The notes under the pieces: model-generated
Databases searched by the model: none
What the model saw: only the letters and a program-made list of their open reading frames with translations
What the model was told of the DNA's origin: nothing
Made by a program: the position numbers and the translations under genes
Shown here: positions 17,815-27,469 of the stretch, piece by piece
Layout: each line of letters begins with the position of its first letter
Numbering within the stretch: the first letter of the stretch is position 1
DNA from: Phenylobacterium sp.
GTDB lineage: Bacteria > Pseudomonadota > Alphaproteobacteria > Caulobacterales > Caulobacteraceae
Assembly (NCBI RefSeq): GCF_019636135.1
Contig: NZ_JAHBYD010000019.1
Location: 1 to 64,000 of the forward strand
Length of the DNA: 64,000 nucleotides
Reading direction: 5' to 3'

Positions 17815-17851
17815 AAAGGCCCTGCCCGGTTTTCGCCGGCGCAGGGCCTTT
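17815..17851 (-). promoter_or_regulatory. Leader hairpin before URC1, candidate attenuator
   Basis: AAAGGCCCTGC (17815-17825) and GCAGGGCCTTT (17841-17851) form an 11-bp perfect stem around a CCGG/CCGG inner pair. On the minus strand it lies 25 bp upstream of the URC1 ATG, after the likely promoter, and ends in TTT. It could be an attenuator or a terminator isolating the operon. A regulatory role is inference. Confidence 0.45.
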
Positions 17852-17979
17852 GAGAGCGAACAGTGATCCTAGCGCGCGGAATTGGCAACAAATCCTCTAT
17901 GCGGTTGTCGGAACAAGCCTCGCCCCGGCGTCTTCAAAGGGGCGGTCGCAAACCGCACATTGCATCTGGAGGCTACGCC

Positions 17980-18333
17980 ATGAGCTACATCGACGGCTTC
18001 GTTCTCGCGGTCCCGAAGGCCAACAAACAGGCCTATCTGGAGATGGCGCAGAAGGGCTGGCCGCTGTTCAAGGAGTTCGGCGCCATCCGCCACGTCGAAT
18101 GCTGGGGCGACGACGTGCCCAAGGGCAAGGTCACCGACTTCCAGGGCGCCGTGAAGGCCAAGGACGACGAGATCGTGGTGTTCGCCTGGGTCGAGTACCC
18201 CTCGAAAGCCGTCCGCGACGCGGCGCAGAAGAAGATGATGGAAGATCCGCGGATGGAGGGCTGGAAGATGCCGTTCGACGGCGCCCGCATGATCTATGGC
18301 GGCTTCATCCCCATCCACGACGTCAGCGCCTGA
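17980..18333 (+). CDS. DUF1428 family protein
   Basis: A 117-residue soluble protein from ATG 17980, preceded by GGAGG. It matches the DUF1428 family, with the start MSYIDGFVLAVPKANKQAY, a central VECWGDDVPKGKVTDF and the end RMIYGGFIPIHD. The fold is a dimeric alpha/beta barrel of ABM/YciI-like type; no enzymatic function is established. It is divergent from URC1 and upstream of ureD with a 160-bp gap, so probably its own unit. Confidence 0.9.
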   Translation: MSYIDGFVLAVPKANKQAYLEMAQKGWPLFKEFGAIRHVECWGDDVPKGKVTDFQGAVKAKDDEIVVFAWVEYPSKAVRDAAQKKMMEDPRMEGWKMPFDGARMIYGGFIPIHDVSA

Positions 18334-18492
18334 CGCTCGACGACGAGACGGCTCACCGGCAGGCCCTGCGCCTGCAGGGGCGGGAAGCCGCCCGGAGCCC
18401 GACGAGGTCGTCGCCTAAAAAACAGGCGCCGCGGATTGACCCTCGGCGGAGGGCGCGGCTTAGCTGGACACGCCGAACGACCACCCCAGGGT

Positions 18493-19323
18493 GTGCCGGT
18501 GATCCAGGGTCCCGCCTCTCTGCCGCAACTGCCCGTCCTCCAGCGCGCCCGCGGCGCGGGGCGGATCGTGGTGCGCGCCGAGGACGGCCGCACGCGGCTC
18601 TCGCGCCTCTACCAGGACGGTTGCGGCAAGATCCGGCTGCCCCGCGGCGGCGGGGTCGAGGCGGTGCTGATCAACAGCTCGGGCGGCCTGACCGGCGGCG
18701 ACCGGATGGACTGGGCGGCTGAAGCCGGGGCCGGCGCGACGCTCACCCTGACCACCCAGGCCTGCGAGAAGGTCTACCGGGCCCGGGACGGCGTCGCCGA
18801 GGTGCGCACGGACCTGACCGTCGGCGAGGCCGCCGAACTCCACTGGCTGCCGCAGGAGACGATCCTGTTCGACGAGGGCGCGCTGTCGCGGCGCCTCGAA
18901 GCCGACCTCGCCGAGGGCGCGCGGCTGCTGGCCGTCGAGGCCGTGGTGCTGGGCCGCACGGCGATGGACGAGACGGTGCGCCGGGGCGTGCTGCACGACC
19001 GCTGGCGCATCCGCCGCGAGGGCCGGCTGGTCTTCGCCGACGACCTGCGGCTCGACGGCCCGATCGCCGAAGCGGCGGCCAAGGCGCCGGTGCTGGCCGG
19101 CATGCGGGCGTTCGCCTCGATCCTGCTGGTCGACGACGACGCCGGCCGGTTCGTCGCGCCGCTGCGCGCGGCGCTGGGGCCGCTCGGCGGCGCGAGCGCC
19201 TTCGACGGCAAGCTGTTCGCCCGCGTGGCCGCGCCCGACGGGTTCACGCTGCGCCGCGGCCTGCTGCCAGCGCTCGAGGCGCTGCGCGACGGCCGTCCCC
19301 TGCCCCGCGTGTGGAGGACGTGA
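18493..19323 (+). CDS. ureD: Urease accessory protein UreD
   Basis: About 276 residues with UreD landmarks: [19 protein letters not shown] near residue 33, [17 protein letters not shown] near 57, [11 protein letters not shown] near 85 and [16 protein letters not shown] near 118. UreD (UreH) docks on apo-urease and, with UreF and UreG, delivers nickel. GTG 18493 and GTG 18499 are equally plausible starts and no ATG is available near the conserved beginning. It is the first gene of the urease operon; ureA follows after 1 bp. Confidence 0.92.
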   Translation: MPVIQGPASLPQLPVLQRARGAGRIVVRAEDGRTRLSRLYQDGCGKIRLPRGGGVEAVLINSSGGLTGGDRMDWAAEAGAGATLTLTTQACEKVYRARDGVAEVRTDLTVGEAAELHWLPQETILFDEGALSRRLEADLAEGARLLAVEAVVLGRTAMDETVRRGVLHDRWRIRREGRLVFADDLRLDGPIAEAAAKAPVLAGMRAFASILLVDDDAGRFVAPLRAALGPLGGASAFDGKLFARVAAPDGFTLRRGLLPALEALRDGRPLPRVWRT

Positions 19324-19324
19324 G

Positions 19325-19627
19325 TTGAACCTGACTCCGCGCGAGAAGGACAAGCTGCTGGTCGCCATGGCCGCCGAGGTGGCGCGGAAGCGCCTGGCCC
19401 GCGGCGTGAAGCTGAACCACCCGGAAGCCGTCGCGCTGATCACCGAATTCGTGGTCGAAGGCGCCCGCGACGGCCGCCCGGTCGCCGAGCTGATGGAGGC
19501 CGGCGCCCACGTCGTCGGCCGCGCCCAGGTCATGGAGGGCGTCGCCGAAATGATCCACGACGTCCAGGTCGAAGCCACCTTTCCCGACGGCACGAAGCTC
19601 GTGACCGTCCACCACCCGATCCGCTGA
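19325..19627 (+). CDS. ureA: Urease gamma subunit
   Basis: A 100-residue gamma subunit of standard length. It reads [20 protein letters not shown] at the start and keeps [20 protein letters not shown] and the end [11 protein letters not shown]. The start codon is TTG at 19325, immediately after the ureD stop, so translation is probably coupled. It assembles with UreB and UreC into the (alpha-beta-gamma)3 enzyme that hydrolyses urea to ammonia and carbamate. Confidence 0.97.
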   Translation: MNLTPREKDKLLVAMAAEVARKRLARGVKLNHPEAVALITEFVVEGARDGRPVAELMEAGAHVVGRAQVMEGVAEMIHDVQVEATFPDGTKLVTVHHPIR

Positions 19628-19632
19628 AGGAG
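19627..19632 (+). promoter_or_regulatory. Ribosome binding site of the small urease-operon gene
   Basis: AAGGAG, 7 bp before ATG 19640. It supports translation of the repeat-containing small gene from this start. Confidence 0.6.
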
Positions 19633-19639
19633 CAGACAG

Positions 19640-19966
19640 ATGTCGCACAGGGTTCAGCAACGCGATCTCCCCTCCCCCTTGCGGGGAGGGGCTGGGGGTG
19701 GGGGTGCGATCCGGTCGCGCCGCGCTGACACCCCCACCCCAACCCCTCCCCGCAAGGGGGAGGGGCTCGCGTGGGCCGGCCTCGTCGCGTTCAGCCCGGG
19801 CCTCGCGGCCGCCCACGAGGGCCATCACGAGACGATGAGCCTGGCCGAGCAGGCGCGGCATCTGCTGACCCAGCCCGACCACCTGCTGGCGCTGGCCGGG
19901 CTGGTGGTCCTGGCGGTGGCGAGCGGCTGGGCGCTGCGGCGGCGCATGGCCGCGGCGCGCCGATGA
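19640..19966 (+). CDS. Small His-rich membrane protein in the urease operon, carrying an in-frame palindromic element
   Basis: A 108-residue product with a strong ribosome site, whose stop overlaps the ureB start (ATGA). Residues 11-42 ([11 protein letters not shown] through PPRKGEG) are encoded by the palindromic element at 19669-19765. After it comes a normal export signal ([16 protein letters not shown]), a His-rich HEGHHE, and a single C-terminal membrane helix ending in RRRMAAARR. The element thus sits in front of, or inside, the original signal peptide and keeps the frame. No other start in frame lies after the element. I do not recognise the family. The HEGHH motif and location suggest a metal-related role, but that is inference. 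Confidence 0.72.
   Translation: MSHRVQQRDLPSPLRGGAGGGGAIRSRRADTPTPTPPRKGEGLAWAGLVAFSPGLAAAHEGHHETMSLAEQARHLLTQPDHLLALAGLVVLAVASGWALRRRMAAARR
19669..19765. repeat. Palindromic element, CCCCTCCCC-CTTG family, copy 1 (inside a coding gene)
   Basis: 97 bp. The ends are CCCCTCCCCCTTGCGGGGAG and its inverse, each arm a hairpin, followed by GGGGGTGGGGGTG/CACCCCCACCCC inner flanks. CT flanks both sides, and element plus one CT is 99 bp, so the frame of the host gene is kept. The sequence before it (GCGATCT) is the same as before the second copy at 33876. Confidence 0.88.
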
Positions 19967-20267
19967 TCCCCGGCGAGGTGATCCCCGCCGCGGGCGAGAT
20001 CGAGCTGAACGCCGGGGCGCCGGTGACCGTGCTGCGCGTCGCCAACACCGGCGACCGGCCGATCCAGGTGGGGAGCCACTACCACGTCTTCGAGGCCAAC
20101 CCGGCGCTGCGGTTCGACCGCGCGGCCGCCCGCGGGCAGCGCCTCGACATCGCCGCCGGGACCGCCGTGCGCTTCGAACCGGGCCAGGAGCGGGAGGTCA
20201 GCCTCGTGCCGCTCGGCGGCGGGCGCACGGTGTACGGCTTCCGCCAGGACGTGATGGGCAAGCTCTG

Positions 20268-20268
<1 letters not shown>
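19963..20268 (+). CDS. ureB: Urease beta subunit
   Basis: A 101-residue beta subunit, separate from gamma as in most proteobacteria. The start is [20 protein letters not shown], the core [20 protein letters not shown] and the end [19 protein letters not shown] 19963 overlaps the stop of the small gene, and its own stop overlaps ureC (TGATG). It is a structural subunit around the UreC active site. Confidence 0.97.
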
Positions 20269-21976
<1,708 letters not shown>

Positions 21977-21977
<1 letters not shown>

Positions 21978-22432
21978 TGCGCGATCCCGCCCCCATCACC
22001 CGCGTCGCGCCCGCCGGCGGCTGGGCCGGCCTCGCCGCCGACATGGTGGTGCTGGACTACGACGGCCGCCACCGCCGCCGCATCGTACTGACCGGCGTCT
22101 CCGGCGCGACCTACCTGCTGGACCTCGCCGAGGCGACGCACCTGAAGGACGGCGACGGCCTGATGCTCGCCGAGGGCGGCGTGGTGCAGGTGATCGCCAA
22201 GGCCGAGCCGCTGCTGGAGATCACGGCGCACTCGACGGAGGGGCTGATCCGGCTGGCCTGGCACATCGGCAACCGGCACCTGGCCGCCCAGGTGTTCGCC
22301 GACCGCATCCTGATCCGCCGCGACCACGTCATCGCCCACATGCTCGAGCACCAGGGCGCCCACATCCGCGAGATCGAGGCGCCGTTCGATCCCGAGGGCG
22401 GCGCGTACCATGAGCACGGCCATGCCCACTGA
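21977..22432 (+). CDS. ureE: Urease accessory nickel chaperone UreE
   Basis: A 151-residue protein with the UreE peptide-binding and metal-binding domains. Characteristic are the ETTYLLDLAEATHLKDGDG-like stretch near residue 50, AWHIGNRHLAAQ near 95 (the metal-binding histidine region) and a short His-containing tail (YHEHGHAH). The tail is much shorter than in Klebsiella, suggesting delivery more than storage of nickel. It overlaps ureC by one base and ureF by 23 bp. Confidence 0.95.
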
Positions 22433-23078
22433 AGCCCGCCTGCTCCGCCTGCTGACCTGGCTCTCGCCGGCCTTCCCGACCGGCGCGTTCGGCTTCTCGC
22501 ACGGCCTGGAGACCGCCATCCGCGAGGGCGCGGTCGGCGATGTGCGCACGCTCACCGGCTGGCTCGCCGGCCTCATCGAGCACGGCTCGGCCTGGAGCGA
22601 CGCGGTGCTGGTCAAGGCCGCCTGGACCGCGGTGACGGCCGAGGACCACGCCGCCCTCGACGACATCGCCGAACTGGCCGAGGCGATGGCGCCCTCCCTG
22701 GAGCGCCGCCGCGAGACGATGGCGCAGGGCGAGGCCTTCCTGAAGGCCGTCGCCGCCTGGAACCCGCCGCCGATCCTGAGCGCGCCCTACGCCGTGGCGC
22801 TGGGCGCCGCGGCCGGCGCGGCGGGCCTGCCGCTGGAGCCGGCGCTGACGGCGTGGCTGCACGCCTTCGCCTCGAACCTCGTCAGCGTCGCCGTCCGCGC
22901 CGTGCCGCTCGGCCAGTCCGACGCGCTCACGGTGATCGCCGCCCTGGAGCCGGTGATCGTGCGCACCGCGGGCCGCGCGGCCGCCTCGACGCTGGACGAC
23001 CTCGGCTCGGCCTCCATCCTCTCCGACATCGCCTCGATGCGGCACGAGACCCTGGACGGAAGGCTCTTCGGCTCATGA
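22410..23078 (+). CDS. ureF: Urease accessory protein UreF
   Basis: A 222-residue, all-helical protein with the UreF signature [20 protein letters not shown] at residues 14-33 and a C-terminal [16 protein letters not shown]. UreF bridges UreD and UreG in the activation complex. The start overlaps the end of ureE and its stop overlaps ureG (ATGA). A later Met at codon 5 is possible. Confidence 0.95.
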   Translation: MSTAMPTEARLLRLLTWLSPAFPTGAFGFSHGLETAIREGAVGDVRTLTGWLAGLIEHGSAWSDAVLVKAAWTAVTAEDHAALDDIAELAEAMAPSLERRRETMAQGEAFLKAVAAWNPPPILSAPYAVALGAAAGAAGLPLEPALTAWLHAFASNLVSVAVRAVPLGQSDALTVIAALEPVIVRTAGRAAASTLDDLGSASILSDIASMRHETLDGRLFGS

Positions 23079-23710
23079 GCGCCCTCTCCAGCAACGGGCC
23101 CCTGCGCGTCGGCATCGGCGGCCCGGTCGGCTCGGGCAAGACCACGCTCACCGAGAAGCTCTGCAAGGCGATGCGCGACCGCTGGTCGATCGCGGTGGTG
23201 ACCAACGACATCTACACCCAGGAGGACGCCCTGATCCTCGCCCGCCTCCAGGCCCTGCCCGAGGATCGCATCCTGGGCGTGGAGACCGGCGGCTGCCCGC
23301 ACACCGCCATCCGCGAGGACGCCTCGCTGAACCTCGCCGCCATCGCCGAGATGAACCGCCGCCACCCCGGGCTGGACGTGATCTTCATCGAGAGCGGCGG
23401 CGACAACCTGGCGGCCACCTTCAGCCCCGACCTCGCCGACCTGACCCTCTACGTCGTCAGCGTCTGCCAGGGCGAGAAGATCCCCCGCAAGGGCGGGCCG
23501 GCCATCACCCGCTCCGACCTCCTCATCGTCAACAAGACCGACCTCGCGCCCCACGTCGGCGCGGACCTCGCCGTCATGGACCGCGACGCCCGCGCCCAGC
23601 GCGGCGACCGCCCCTACGTCTTCACCGACCTGACGCGGCTGGAAGGGCTTGACGCGGTGATCGCATTCCTGGTGGAGGCGGGTGGGCTACCAGCCCGGAT
23701 TGCCGCTTAG
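23075..23710 (+). CDS. ureG: Urease accessory GTPase UreG
   Basis: A 211-residue SIMIBI GTPase. The P-loop [11 protein letters not shown] is at residues 15-25, the switch and metal region [10 protein letters not shown] near 48, the invertase-like [15 protein letters not shown] (the CPH nickel site) near 72, and the guanine-specificity [10 protein letters not shown] near 155. The upstream open frame to 22853 is not coding. It is the last gene of the urease operon, and GTP hydrolysis drives nickel insertion. Confidence 0.97.
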   Translation: MSALSSNGPLRVGIGGPVGSGKTTLTEKLCKAMRDRWSIAVVTNDIYTQEDALILARLQALPEDRILGVETGGCPHTAIREDASLNLAAIAEMNRRHPGLDVIFIESGGDNLAATFSPDLADLTLYVVSVCQGEKIPRKGGPAITRSDLLIVNKTDLAPHVGADLAVMDRDARAQRGDRPYVFTDLTRLEGLDAVIAFLVEAGGLPARIAA

Positions 23711-23979
23711 AGCGGTCGACGAGCGCCGTGGCGGATGGTGACGATCTCGATCCGATCAGCCCGCACGCGATATCGGATCAGATACGGCCGTACGATGGTC
23801 AAGTGTCGCGTCCCGCGACTGGCCGGCACGCCTCGCTCGGGAAACTCCACCAAACCGTTCGCAGCGGAAATCAACCGATCGGCCAGGGCTCGCGCCGCAA
23901 GAGGATTGAAACTCGCGACGTAACCCTCAATGGCGGCAAGATCGACCAACGCACGCGGCGACCAGACTACTCCCCGCAC
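23707..23979 (-). CDS. ParE/RelE-like toxin of a type II toxin-antitoxin pair
   Basis: About 90 residues from GTG 23979, overlapping the antitoxin stop; GTG 24012 would give 101. The ParE/RelE fold is suggested by [35 protein letters not shown], the central FPERGVPA and the end [20 protein letters not shown]. ParE-type toxins poison gyrase and RelE-type cleave mRNA; the sequence alone does not decide. It ends against ureG (4-bp overlap on opposite strands) and follows the allantoicase operon. Confidence 0.82.
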   Translation of the reverse strand: MRGVVWSPRALVDLAAIEGYVASFNPLAARALADRLISAANGLVEFPERGVPASRGTRHLTIVRPYLIRYRVRADRIEIVTIRHGARRPL

Positions 23980-24170
23980 TTTGGAGGTGGCAGCTTGTCG
24001 GGTGTTCCCCACGAGCGGAGCCAGTGCACGACCGCCTCATGGCTCACATACCGGCCGGCATCCAACTGCGCTTCGCCCTCGAGGGCGGCGAGTTCATCCG
24101 CCTCGTCATCGGCGATATCGAACACACTTGGCTCTTCTTCCATTCCCGGCGGCTTCGTCATGCCCGCCAT
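23967..24170 (-). CDS. Antitoxin of the ParE/RelE-like pair
   Basis: About 67 residues, acidic at the N-terminus (EEEPSVFDIADDEADELAAL), with a C-terminal GRYVSHEAVVHWLRSWGT. This is common in antitoxins that precede ParE/RelE toxins. ATG 24170 (MAGMTKPPG) is chosen; ATG 24161 and TTG 24197 are alternatives. Its stop overlaps the toxin start, the usual coupling. The allantoicase gene ends 27 bp upstream, so the pair may be read through from the purine operon. Confidence 0.8.
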   Translation of the reverse strand: MAGMTKPPGMEEEPSVFDIADDEADELAALEGEAQLDAGRYVSHEAVVHWLRSWGTPDKLPPPKCGE

Positions 24171-24197
24171 GATGCCGCGCCCGGAACATAAAGGCAA

Positions 24198-25181
24198 CTA
24201 CCGCACGACCGTTCCCATCAGCCGCAGCCGCGAGACGCCGCCGTCGGGGTAGATGTTGAGGCGGACGAAGCGGACGGGGCCGAGGTCGGCGAGGTCGTCG
24301 CGGAAGGTGTGGACGTGGTCGGCCTGGAGCTTCACCTCGGGCAGCAGGACCGGCCAGGTCTCGGCCTGGGCAGCGATCTCTTCGGGCGTCCCGTGGGCGC
24401 GGCGCGTCGCCTGGATCGAGCAGCGGTCGGGGTAGTTGCCCTTGAAGTGGGCGGTGTCGACGACGGCCTCTTCGATCCGGCCGAACGCGCCCAGTTCCAG
24501 GATCGCCCAGTCGTGGCCGGGCTCGCGCCGCCGCCGCGTCTCCCAGCCGTCGCCCATGTTCACGCCGCGGCCCGGCGCGGTGAGGTTGCCGACGGCGCCG
24601 TAATGCTCGTCGTTGGCGATGATCCCCCGGCCGCCCGCCGCCACGGCCAGCAGGTCGATCACCTCGCCGTCGGCGACCTTGGTCCAGTCGGGATCGACCC
24701 GGCCCCAGACGCGCAGCCGCGCGACGCCGCCGTCGGGATAGATGTGCAGCCGCACGTGGGTGATCGGGTCGGCGTGCTCGACCGGCACGTAGATGCGGTC
24801 GTCGCCCTTCAGGCCCAGGCGCGGCGTCACCTTCACCCAGCCGGCCTCGGGATTCGCCTCGTCGGACCGCGTCACCTCGATCTCCGCGCCCGGCGGGTAG
24901 TTGCCGGTGAAGTGGCGGGTGTCGATCTCGAAGCCGGCCACGCGGCCCGCGACGCCCAGCCGGATCACGCACCAGTCATGGCCCGGGACACGCTTCCTGC
25001 GGCTCTCCCAGCCGTCCATCCACTTGCCGTTGTCGTCGTACTTGCCGACGATGAACACCGGCGGCTCGGGCGAGATCAGCCGGCTCTTGTCGGCGAAGAA
25101 GTCGTCGGTGGCGAACACCACCTCCGAGCCCAGGCGCGGCTGGGCGAGATCCACGTACTGGCGGCGCAGGTCGTCGAACAT
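24198..25181 (-). CDS. alc: Allantoicase
   Basis: A 327-residue allantoicase made of two tandem beta-sandwich repeats. The pairs are visible: HFTGNYPPGAEIE near residue 90 and HFKGNYPDRCSIQ near 247; IYPDGGVARLRVWG near 147 and IYPDGGVSRLRLMG near 310. It hydrolyses allantoate to ureidoglycolate and urea. It is the last purine gene of the minus-strand operon, starting 9 bp after the uraD stop. Urea would go to the adjacent urease, and ureidoglycolate to AllA encoded on the other arm. Confidence 0.95.
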   Translation of the reverse strand: MFDDLRRQYVDLAQPRLGSEVVFATDDFFADKSRLISPEPPVFIVGKYDDNGKWMDGWESRRKRVPGHDWCVIRLGVAGRVAGFEIDTRHFTGNYPPGAEIEVTRSDEANPEAGWVKVTPRLGLKGDDRIYVPVEHADPITHVRLHIYPDGGVARLRVWGRVDPDWTKVADGEVIDLLAVAAGGRGIIANDEHYGAVGNLTAPGRGVNMGDGWETRRRREPGHDWAILELGAFGRIEEAVVDTAHFKGNYPDRCSIQATRRAHGTPEEIAAQAETWPVLLPEVKLQADHVHTFRDDLADLGPVRFVRLNIYPDGGVSRLRLMGTVVR

Positions 25182-25190
25182 CGGCGCAGC

Positions 25191-25652
25191 CTACATCAGG
25201 TCGGCGAGGCGGAAGCCGGCGATCCGGTGGATCTGGGCGATAGCCGTCGCGAACTCGGTCTCGGGGTCGTTTTCGAGGCGCGCCTCGAAGGCGGCCAGGA
25301 TCTCGGCGCGGGTCGCGCCCCTCACAGCGTAGATGAAGGGAAAGCCGAAGCGGGCGTCGTAGGCGGCGTTCAGGCGCTGGAAGGCGGCGAACTCTTCCGC
25401 GCTGCACTGGTCGAGGCCGACGCCCGCCTGCTCCTTCACCGACGCCTCGGCCATCTTCGTGCGGCTGGCCAGTTCCGGGTGCGCGCGGATCAGCGCCAGC
25501 TTCTTCCCGCGCGGCGCCGCGTCGACCACCGCGGCCATGGCGGCCGCGAGGGCCTCGCGGCCGGCGGGCGGATCGGGCCAGACGCCCTCGGCGACCCAGG
25601 GCGAGGCCTCGTAGACCGGGCCGAAGCGGGCGATGAACCCGGCCCGCGTCAC
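25191..25652 (-). CDS. uraD: OHCU decarboxylase
   Basis: A 153-residue protein from GTG 25652, whose start overlaps the stop of the preceding hydrolase (GTGA). The family signs are FIARFGPVYEASPWVAE at the start, the active-site histidine in IRAHPELASR near residue 60, then a Glu-Gln pair and the FGFPFIYAVRG strand near 100. It converts 2-oxo-4-hydroxy-4-carboxy-5-ureidoimidazoline to S-allantoin, the third step after urate oxidase and UraH. The open frame further upstream is a shadow of the hydrolase. Confidence 0.94.
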   Translation of the reverse strand: MTRAGFIARFGPVYEASPWVAEGVWPDPPAGREALAAAMAAVVDAAPRGKKLALIRAHPELASRTKMAEASVKEQAGVGLDQCSAEEFAAFQRLNAAYDARFGFPFIYAVRGATRAEILAAFEARLENDPETEFATAIAQIHRIAGFRLADLM

Positions 25653-26458
25653 GCGAACGCCCTCTGCAGGAAGGCGACGAGGTTGGCCCGGGCCGCCGCG
25701 GCGGCCTGCGGATGGAACTCGAACAGCACCGGGCCGCCCTTGCCCTTGTGGGCGTAGGGATCGGTGATGACCTTCGCCGGCAGGTCGCGGTCGAAGGCGT
25801 GAGTGGCGCCCTCGTGGACGACGAGTTCGACGTGCGCCCGGTCGGCCGGCGCGAGGGAGTCGAGGAAGCCCGCGCAGACCTCGGGGTCGTCGTAGGCGTC
25901 GGCGCCGCCCGCCTGCACGAGCACGGGCGCCCCCGTCAGGTCGCGGAAGTCGTGGCCGGGCGCGCGGTTGTAGCTCCAGAGCGCCGGATAGAAGGCGGCG
26001 TGGGCGCGGAACGCCGTCCCCGGTTCGGCCCATCGGTCGGCGTAGGCGCGGGTCGCCGAGAGCAGGCTGACGACGCCGCCCCACGAGAAGCCGGCGATGG
26101 CGATGCGGTCGGGGTCGATCTCCGGCTGCGTGCGCAGGAACGACATCGCGCCGTAGGCGTCGGGCAGGGTCTGCGGCACCGAGGCGGGCCGCCCGGCCGC
26201 CCCGCGCACCGTGGTTCGCGCGGCCCACATGTCGACCTCCAGCGTCGCGATGCCCGCCGCGTTCAGGGCCGCGATGTGGAACGCACCGCGGCCGTCGACG
26301 CCGTCCGAGCCGTGGCAGACCACCACCGCCGGGACCTTCGCCGGCGCTTCGCCGGGCTCCGTCAGCGGCACGCGCAACTGCCCGGCCACCGTCAGCGGCG
26401 GGTCCGCCCGCGTGGGGAACGCCACGTACGACGTCCGGAAGGCCATCGGCTCAGCCAT
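25649..26458 (-). CDS. Dienelactone hydrolase family protein in the purine operon
   Basis: A 269-residue alpha/beta hydrolase without a signal peptide. VVVCHGSDGVDG lies near residue 50, the nucleophile elbow GFSWGG near 120, an aspartate in ADAYDDPEV near 195 and the histidine in HEGATHAFDRD near 218. It lies between puuE and uraD, overlapping both, so it is co-expressed with allantoin breakdown although no such step is known to need it. It may act on a side product or an ester substrate brought with purines. That role is a guess. Confidence 0.88.
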   Translation of the reverse strand: MAEPMAFRTSYVAFPTRADPPLTVAGQLRVPLTEPGEAPAKVPAVVVCHGSDGVDGRGAFHIAALNAAGIATLEVDMWAARTTVRGAAGRPASVPQTLPDAYGAMSFLRTQPEIDPDRIAIAGFSWGGVVSLLSATRAYADRWAEPGTAFRAHAAFYPALWSYNRAPGHDFRDLTGAPVLVQAGGADAYDDPEVCAGFLDSLAPADRAHVELVVHEGATHAFDRDLPAKVITDPYAHKGKGGPVLFEFHPQAAAAARANLVAFLQRAFA

Positions 26459-27359
26459 GGGGATGCACCTCGCGCCAGTGGCGGGCGATCTCGACGCGCC
26501 GGGCGAACCAGACGTCCTTGTGCTCCAGCGCGTAGCGGATGAACCGCTCCAGCCCCGCCATCTTCCCGGGCCGCCCGACGATGCGGCAATGCAGGCCCAC
26601 GCTCATCATCTTCGGCCGCTCGGCGCCCTCTTCGTAGAGCACGTCGAAGGCGTCCTTCAGGTAGCTGAAGAACTGCTCGCCCGTGTTCAGGCCCGTGCCC
26701 GAGAAGCGCATGTCGTTGGCTTCCAGGGTGTAGGGCACGATGAGGTGCGGCCGTCGTGCGACCTGCGTCCAGAAGGGAAGATCGTCGGAGTAGTCGTCGG
26801 CGTCGTAGAGGAAGCCGCCGTCGTCGGCGATCAGCTTGCGCGTGTTGGGGCTGGTGCGGCCGGTGTACCAGCCCAGCGGGTGCGCGCCCGTCAGGCGCTT
26901 GTGGATCTCGATGGCGCGATGCAGGTGCTCGCGCTCCACGCGCTCGGGCACGTCCTGGTAGTTGATCCAGCGCCAGCCGTGGCTCGCGATCTCGTGGCCG
27001 CCCTCCAGCATCGCCTCGACGACGGCGGGGTTGCGCTCCATCGCCATCGCGACGCCGAACACCGTCACCGGCGTCCTGTAGCGCTCGAACAGTCGCAGCA
27101 GCCGCCACACGCCCGCGCGGCTGCCGTATTCGTAGATCTGCTCCATCGACATGTGCCGCGCGCCCACGACGGGCGCCGGGTTGATCATGTCCGACAGGAA
27201 GGTCTCGGCGCCGGGGTCGCCATGCAGGACGGAGTTCTCGCCGCCCTCCTCGTAGTTCAGCACCATCTGGATCGCGATGCGCGCCCCGCCGGGCCACTGC
27301 GCGTGCGGCGGATCCCGGCCGTAGCCGATCAGGTCGCGCGGATAGGACGTCTCGGGCAT
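26451..27359 (-). CDS. puuE: Allantoinase PuuE (polysaccharide deacetylase fold)
   Basis: A 302-residue NodB-fold allantoinase from ATG 27359. The PuuE-specific start YPRDLIGYGRDPPHAQWPGG, the NYEEGGENSVLHGD motif near residue 35, GGHEIASHGWRWINYQ near 120 and GWYTGRTSPNTR near 162 are all present. This type is unrelated to the zinc amidohydrolase allantoinases. It opens allantoin to allantoate. It is the first gene of the minus-strand purine operon, divergent from uraH across 110 bp. Confidence 0.94.
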   Translation of the reverse strand: MPETSYPRDLIGYGRDPPHAQWPGGARIAIQMVLNYEEGGENSVLHGDPGAETFLSDMINPAPVVGARHMSMEQIYEYGSRAGVWRLLRLFERYRTPVTVFGVAMAMERNPAVVEAMLEGGHEIASHGWRWINYQDVPERVEREHLHRAIEIHKRLTGAHPLGWYTGRTSPNTRKLIADDGGFLYDADDYSDDLPFWTQVARRPHLIVPYTLEANDMRFSGTGLNTGEQFFSYLKDAFDVLYEEGAERPKMMSVGLHCRIVGRPGKMAGLERFIRYALEHKDVWFARRVEIARHWREVHPHG

Positions 27360-27395
27360 GGATCGACCGCTTAGCAGGCTTTGGGCGGCATGCAG

Positions 27396-27415
27396 CGTCG
27401 CAATCCTGCGCGACG
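27396..27415. promoter_or_regulatory. Inverted repeat in the divergent purine promoter region
   Basis: CGTCGC and GCGACG, separated by 8 bp, lie in the 110-bp region between puuE and uraH, which must hold the promoters of both purine operons. It could be the operator of a shared regulator, though no purine regulator gene is in this window. Position is the only evidence. Confidence 0.3.
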
Positions 27416-27469
27416 GTTGCAATTCGCGGCCCGAGCGCGGAATCTGGACGGCCGACTGTTGGACTTCGA

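Noticed and set aside
17815..17851. FMN riboswitch before a RibA-like gene
   Set aside because: Only one simple hairpin is visible, with no multi-helix FMN aptamer core. The gene is also URC1-type, not a riboflavin gene.
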